Shown here piece after piece: positions 61,431 to 64,000 of a stretch of DNA of 64,000 nt; within the stretch, counting starts at the first letter, position 1, and each line of letters opens with the position of its first letter. Position numbers and translations under genes: made by a program. The notes beneath the pieces are model-generated. The model saw only the letters and a list, made by a program, of their open reading frames with translations, searched no databases and was not told where the DNA came from. Origin of the DNA: an uncultured Eggerthella sp. (GTDB lineage Bacteria; Actinomycetota; Coriobacteriia; Coriobacteriales; Eggerthellaceae); NCBI GenBank assembly GCA_900546175.1, contig URBX01000006.1:50613-114612 (forward strand), read 5' to 3'.

Positions 61431-63506
61431 ATGGCTACAAAGACGCTCGCTTTTGAAATTGGCGTAGAAGAAATTCCTGCTTTTGACTTGTCTAACGCGG
61501 TTTCCCAGCTTGAAAAGCTAGCTCCAAAGCTTTTCAAAGATGCAGCTATTTCTCATGGAGAAATCAAGATTTACTCTTCTCCAAGACGCCTTATTGTTAT
61601 TGCTCAGGATATACCTGAAGCAACCGAGGCTAAGGTTGAAGTTTTCCGTGGTCCTAACGTAAACATCGCTTTTGACCAAGAGGGTAACCCTACTAAAGCT
61701 GCTCAGGGTTTTGCACGCGGTAAGGGATTAGCGGTAGATGATCTGAGCGTTGAAGAAGTTGATGGCGTAAAGTATGTATTCGCTAAAACTGAAACCCCTT
61801 CTGTCCGTGTAGTAAGCCTATTGCCAAGCGTGCTTGAACAGCTTATTCGTGGTATCAATTGGCCAAAATCGCAGCGCTGGGGAAGTGAAACTGAGTATTT
61901 CAGTCGTCCTATTCGTTGGCTTGTTGCTCTGTTTGGCCAGGAAGTAATTGACTTTTCTTTTGCGGGACTTTCTGCAGGAAATAAAACCTTTGGTCATCGA
62001 TTCTTAGCACCAGGACCGTTTGATGTTGAGGATGCTGATTCTTTAATTCAGGTAATTAGCAACGCTTATGTTGTTCCTTCCGAAGAGCTTCGTGGTGATG
62101 AAATTGCTCGTCAAATTAAAGCTATTGAAGAAGAAACAGGATTGATTGCGTCTCTTCCACAAAAGATTTGGAATGAGGTAGTAAATCTAAGCGAATATCC
62201 AAATGTTTTGGTAGGAAAATTTGATGAGGAGTTCTTAGCCGTTCCAGAAGAGATTATTGTTGATGCTATGCTTATGCATCAGCGCTATTTCCCTTTGTAT
62301 ACCACTGCTGGTGAACTTACTAATAACTTCTTGGTAGTTTCAAACGGTAATCCTGAATATGCTGCAACTATTATTGATGGTAATGAGCGTGTTGTTCGTG
62401 CTCGTTTGTATGATGCAAAGTTCTTCTATGATGAAGATTTGAAGAAGCCTTTGGAAGACTATGTTGAGCAGCTCGATACGGTAGTGTTCCAGGAAAAGCT
62501 GGGAACTGTTCTTGATAAGACCTATCGTATTGAAAAGATTGTTAATCTTTTAGTAAAACAGGCACAGCTTTCTTCGCAAGATGCACAAGATGCGTTACGT
62601 GCAGCTCATTTGTGTAAAGCAGACTTGGTTACTGGAGCTGTTGTTGAATTTACTTCAGTGCAGGGCATTATGGGTTCCTACTACGCAACCGCTTCGGGAG
62701 AAACAGCACAGGTAGCTCAGATTATCGAGCAGCATTACAAGCCTAAGTTTGCAGGTGATTCGCTTGCTGATACCACTGCTGGAAAATTAGTTGCTCTTGC
62801 AGACAAGCTTGATACTATTTGCGGTTTGTTTGCTGCCGACAGCGCTCCAACAGGTTCTTCGGATCCATTTGCACTCAGACGTTCTGCAATCGGTATTATT
62901 ACTATGCTTAAAGAGCACTTAGGTGTTGAGCTTATTTCCGCAATTGAATTAGCCTTAAATAACTTTGATGCAATCGAGTTTAACTACGATGAAGTAAAGA
63001 AACAGGTTATTGACTTCTTTATCACTCGTACAAAAGTGATTTTGAAAGACGAAGGTGTATCTTCTGACGTTATTGATGCTGTTTTAGCATCTGGAGTATT
63101 AGAGCCAGAAGAGATTATTAATCGTGCCTATACTCTACAAAAGGTTCGTGCTGAGCTTCCTGAAACAATGGAGGACTTAGCCATTGCTTTCGCTCGTGCA
63201 AATAATCTCCGCCAGGTTGAGGCAGGTATCGACATTGATTCAAGCATTCTTCTCGAGGTGGAAAAGAACTTATATGATGCGATTATTGTTGCAGAGGGAG
63301 AAGTTTCTTCGGCAATTGATACCAACGATTACGAAAAAGCATTGAAGGATTTGGCGAATCTTCGCGAACCAATTGATGCATTTTTTGCTGATGTTATGGT
63401 TATGGATGAGGATGAAAAGATTCGCGCAAATCGTTTAGCGCTTCTTAACCGATTCGTTGCAGTTTTCGCGAATGTTGCCGATTTCTCTTGCATGTCTAAA
63501 AAGTAA
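61431..63506 (+). CDS. glyS: Glycyl-tRNA synthetase, beta subunit
   Basis: tRNA-binding beta subunit (691 aa) of GlyRS. The N-terminal FEIGVEEIPA and the motif DAMLMHQRYFPL are typical. The HD-like domain and the C-terminal anticodon-binding domain (about 580-691) are intact. Start ATG at 61431, preceded by AAAGGAGGAATA, within the end of glyQ, so translation is coupled. Confidence 0.96.
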   Translation: MATKTLAFEIGVEEIPAFDLSNAVSQLEKLAPKLFKDAAISHGEIKIYSSPRRLIVIAQDIPEATEAKVEVFRGPNVNIAFDQEGNPTKAAQGFARGKGLAVDDLSVEEVDGVKYVFAKTETPSVRVVSLLPSVLEQLIRGINWPKSQRWGSETEYFSRPIRWLVALFGQEVIDFSFAGLSAGNKTFGHRFLAPGPFDVEDADSLIQVISNAYVVPSEELRGDEIARQIKAIEEETGLIASLPQKIWNEVVNLSEYPNVLVGKFDEEFLAVPEEIIVDAMLMHQRYFPLYTTAGELTNNFLVVSNGNPEYAATIIDGNERVVRARLYDAKFFYDEDLKKPLEDYVEQLDTVVFQEKLGTVLDKTYRIEKIVNLLVKQAQLSSQDAQDALRAAHLCKADLVTGAVVEFTSVQGIMGSYYATASGETAQVAQIIEQHYKPKFAGDSLADTTAGKLVALADKLDTICGLFAADSAPTGSSDPFALRRSAIGIITMLKEHLGVELISAIELALNNFDAIEFNYDEVKKQVIDFFITRTKVILKDEGVSSDVIDAVLASGVLEPEEIINRAYTLQKVRAELPETMEDLAIAFARANNLRQVEAGIDIDSSILLEVEKNLYDAIIVAEGEVSSAIDTNDYEKALKDLANLREPIDAFFADVMVMDEDEKIRANRLALLNRFVAVFANVADFSCMSKK

Positions 63507-63537
63507 CTATGATGGCTTAAGTGAGTTTCTGGGGCCT

Positions 63538-63570
63538 TAGGCTCCAGGGCTCTGAGCCTGTAGTTTTATT
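63538..63570 (+). terminator. Probable terminator after glyS
   Basis: TAGGCTC (63538-63544) pairs with GAGCCTG (63554-63560), followed by TAGTTTTATT. The 63571-63640 stretch shows nothing else. Confidence 0.5.
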
Positions 63571-63640
63571 CTCTCTAAAAAATGAAGACCCATTTGTGAC
63601 TCGTAGACAAAAGTATGTTTGCTTTGAGGATAAATAGGGA

Positions 63641-63672
63641 ATAAAAAAGCTGGATTAGGGGTAATCCAGCTT
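63641..63672 (-). terminator. Intrinsic terminator of ssrA (bidirectional)
   Basis: AAGCTGGATTA (63647-63657) and TAATCCAGCTT (63662-63672) form an 11-bp perfect stem with a 4-nt loop. On the minus strand it is followed by TTTTTTAT, just downstream of the tmRNA 3' end; on the plus strand the T-tract after it is a little farther away. Confidence 0.8.
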
Positions 63673-63682
63673 ATTGTTTTTT

Positions 63683-64000
63683 TGGTGGAGGCGCGGAGAA
63701 TCGAACTCCGGTCCATACTAAATCATCAGCGAAGCACTACAAGCTTAGTCAGTGAAAAGGTTTCAACTGCATCAAACTCACAGACAAATTATAGATGCAA
63801 TCTAACGGGTTCAGTCTTTTGTTTGTTCATACCAGTTACGTAACAAACAGCAGTCCTCTAAATATGATACCACCCTAAAGACAAGGACAATCCTTAGTTA
63901 GGCACCTCAGGCTAATTAAGCAGCCAAAGCGAGGTTGTTATTGTAAGATTTGCCAATTAACTTGACTTTACCCCTGTTTTACGTGGCGAGGAGACCACGA
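63683..64000 (-). ncRNA. ssrA: tmRNA (ssrA), 5' end beyond the window
   Basis: On the minus strand the 3' end reads GGAGTTCGATTCTCC-GCGCCTCCACCA, the tRNA-like T-arm and acceptor strand with encoded CCA (TGG at 63683-63685). The tag reading frame runs from 63954 down to the TAA at 63916-63918 and encodes GKSYNNNLALAA, with the LAA degradation end. The 5' acceptor strand lies past base 64000, so the gene is cut off by perhaps 30-50 nt. Its partner SmpB and RNase R are also encoded in this window. Confidence 0.93.

Noticed and set aside
1..64000. CRISPR arrays, insertion sequences, prophage or toxin-antitoxin modules
   Set aside because: No regularly spaced repeats, transposase, integrase or phage-like genes were found; the gene content is core chromosomal.

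Overview
The window is a 64 kb stretch of bacterial core chromosome of moderate to low G+C, with A/T-rich third codon positions. Several features point to a low-GC member of the Actinobacteria, most likely a coriobacterium of the Atopobium/Lancefieldella group. These are a SARP/BTAD-type regulator, pdxS-pdxT, a split transketolase, a two-iron superoxide reductase, a choloylglycine hydrolase, and a SepIVA-like gene beside yceD and rnc as in mycobacteria. This placement is inference from gene content. No IS element, prophage or CRISPR array was seen.

Layout. 1-9931: clpX 3' end, valS, a zinc-ribbon membrane protein, thrS, trxA-trxB, prfA, prmC and a purine nucleoside phosphorylase. 10072-11802: a gamma-carbonic-anhydrase-like gene and a divergent choloylglycine hydrolase. 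12075-20294: biosynthesis of PLP (pdxST), branched-chain amino acids (ilvD-ilvB-ilvN-ilvC behind a T-box-like leader with an attenuator) and serine (serC). 20624-25130: rpsA with a structured leader, coaE-uvrB, dtd. 25323-25477: tRNA-Gln and tRNA-Glu. 25600-34051: a P-loop/BTAD regulator, secA, prfB and split transketolase. 34105-41387: ftsE-ftsX, an S41-family protein, rnr, an M42 peptidase, smpB and an unknown gene. 41644-42354 (minus): superoxide reductase and rpmB. 42838-59778: the conserved yloU-yloV-recG-rsmD-coaD...plsX-rnc-smc-ftsY-ffh-rpsP-khpA-rimM-trmD series, covering lipid precursor synthesis, RNA processing, chromosome organisation and SRP targeting. 59860-63506: lepB, glyQ, glyS. 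The minus-strand tmRNA gene runs off the right edge.

Functional themes. Translation and ribosome rescue are heavily represented: four aminoacyl-tRNA synthetase genes, both release factors with their methylase, smpB plus ssrA plus rnr, dtd, and rimM/trmD/rpsP. Secretion is also represented (secA, ffh, ftsY, lepB).

Points that stand out: smc is split by a one-base frameshift just before the hinge; the S41 protein beside ftsEX has Gly where the catalytic Ser should be; RF2 carries SPT instead of SPF while only 3 of 56 genes end in TGA; the ilv leader is T-box-like but has a non-branched-chain specifier and an altered T-box core; FtsY carries its acidic domain at the C terminus; and several perfect inverted repeats sit on promoters (plsX, asp23-like gene, rpmB).
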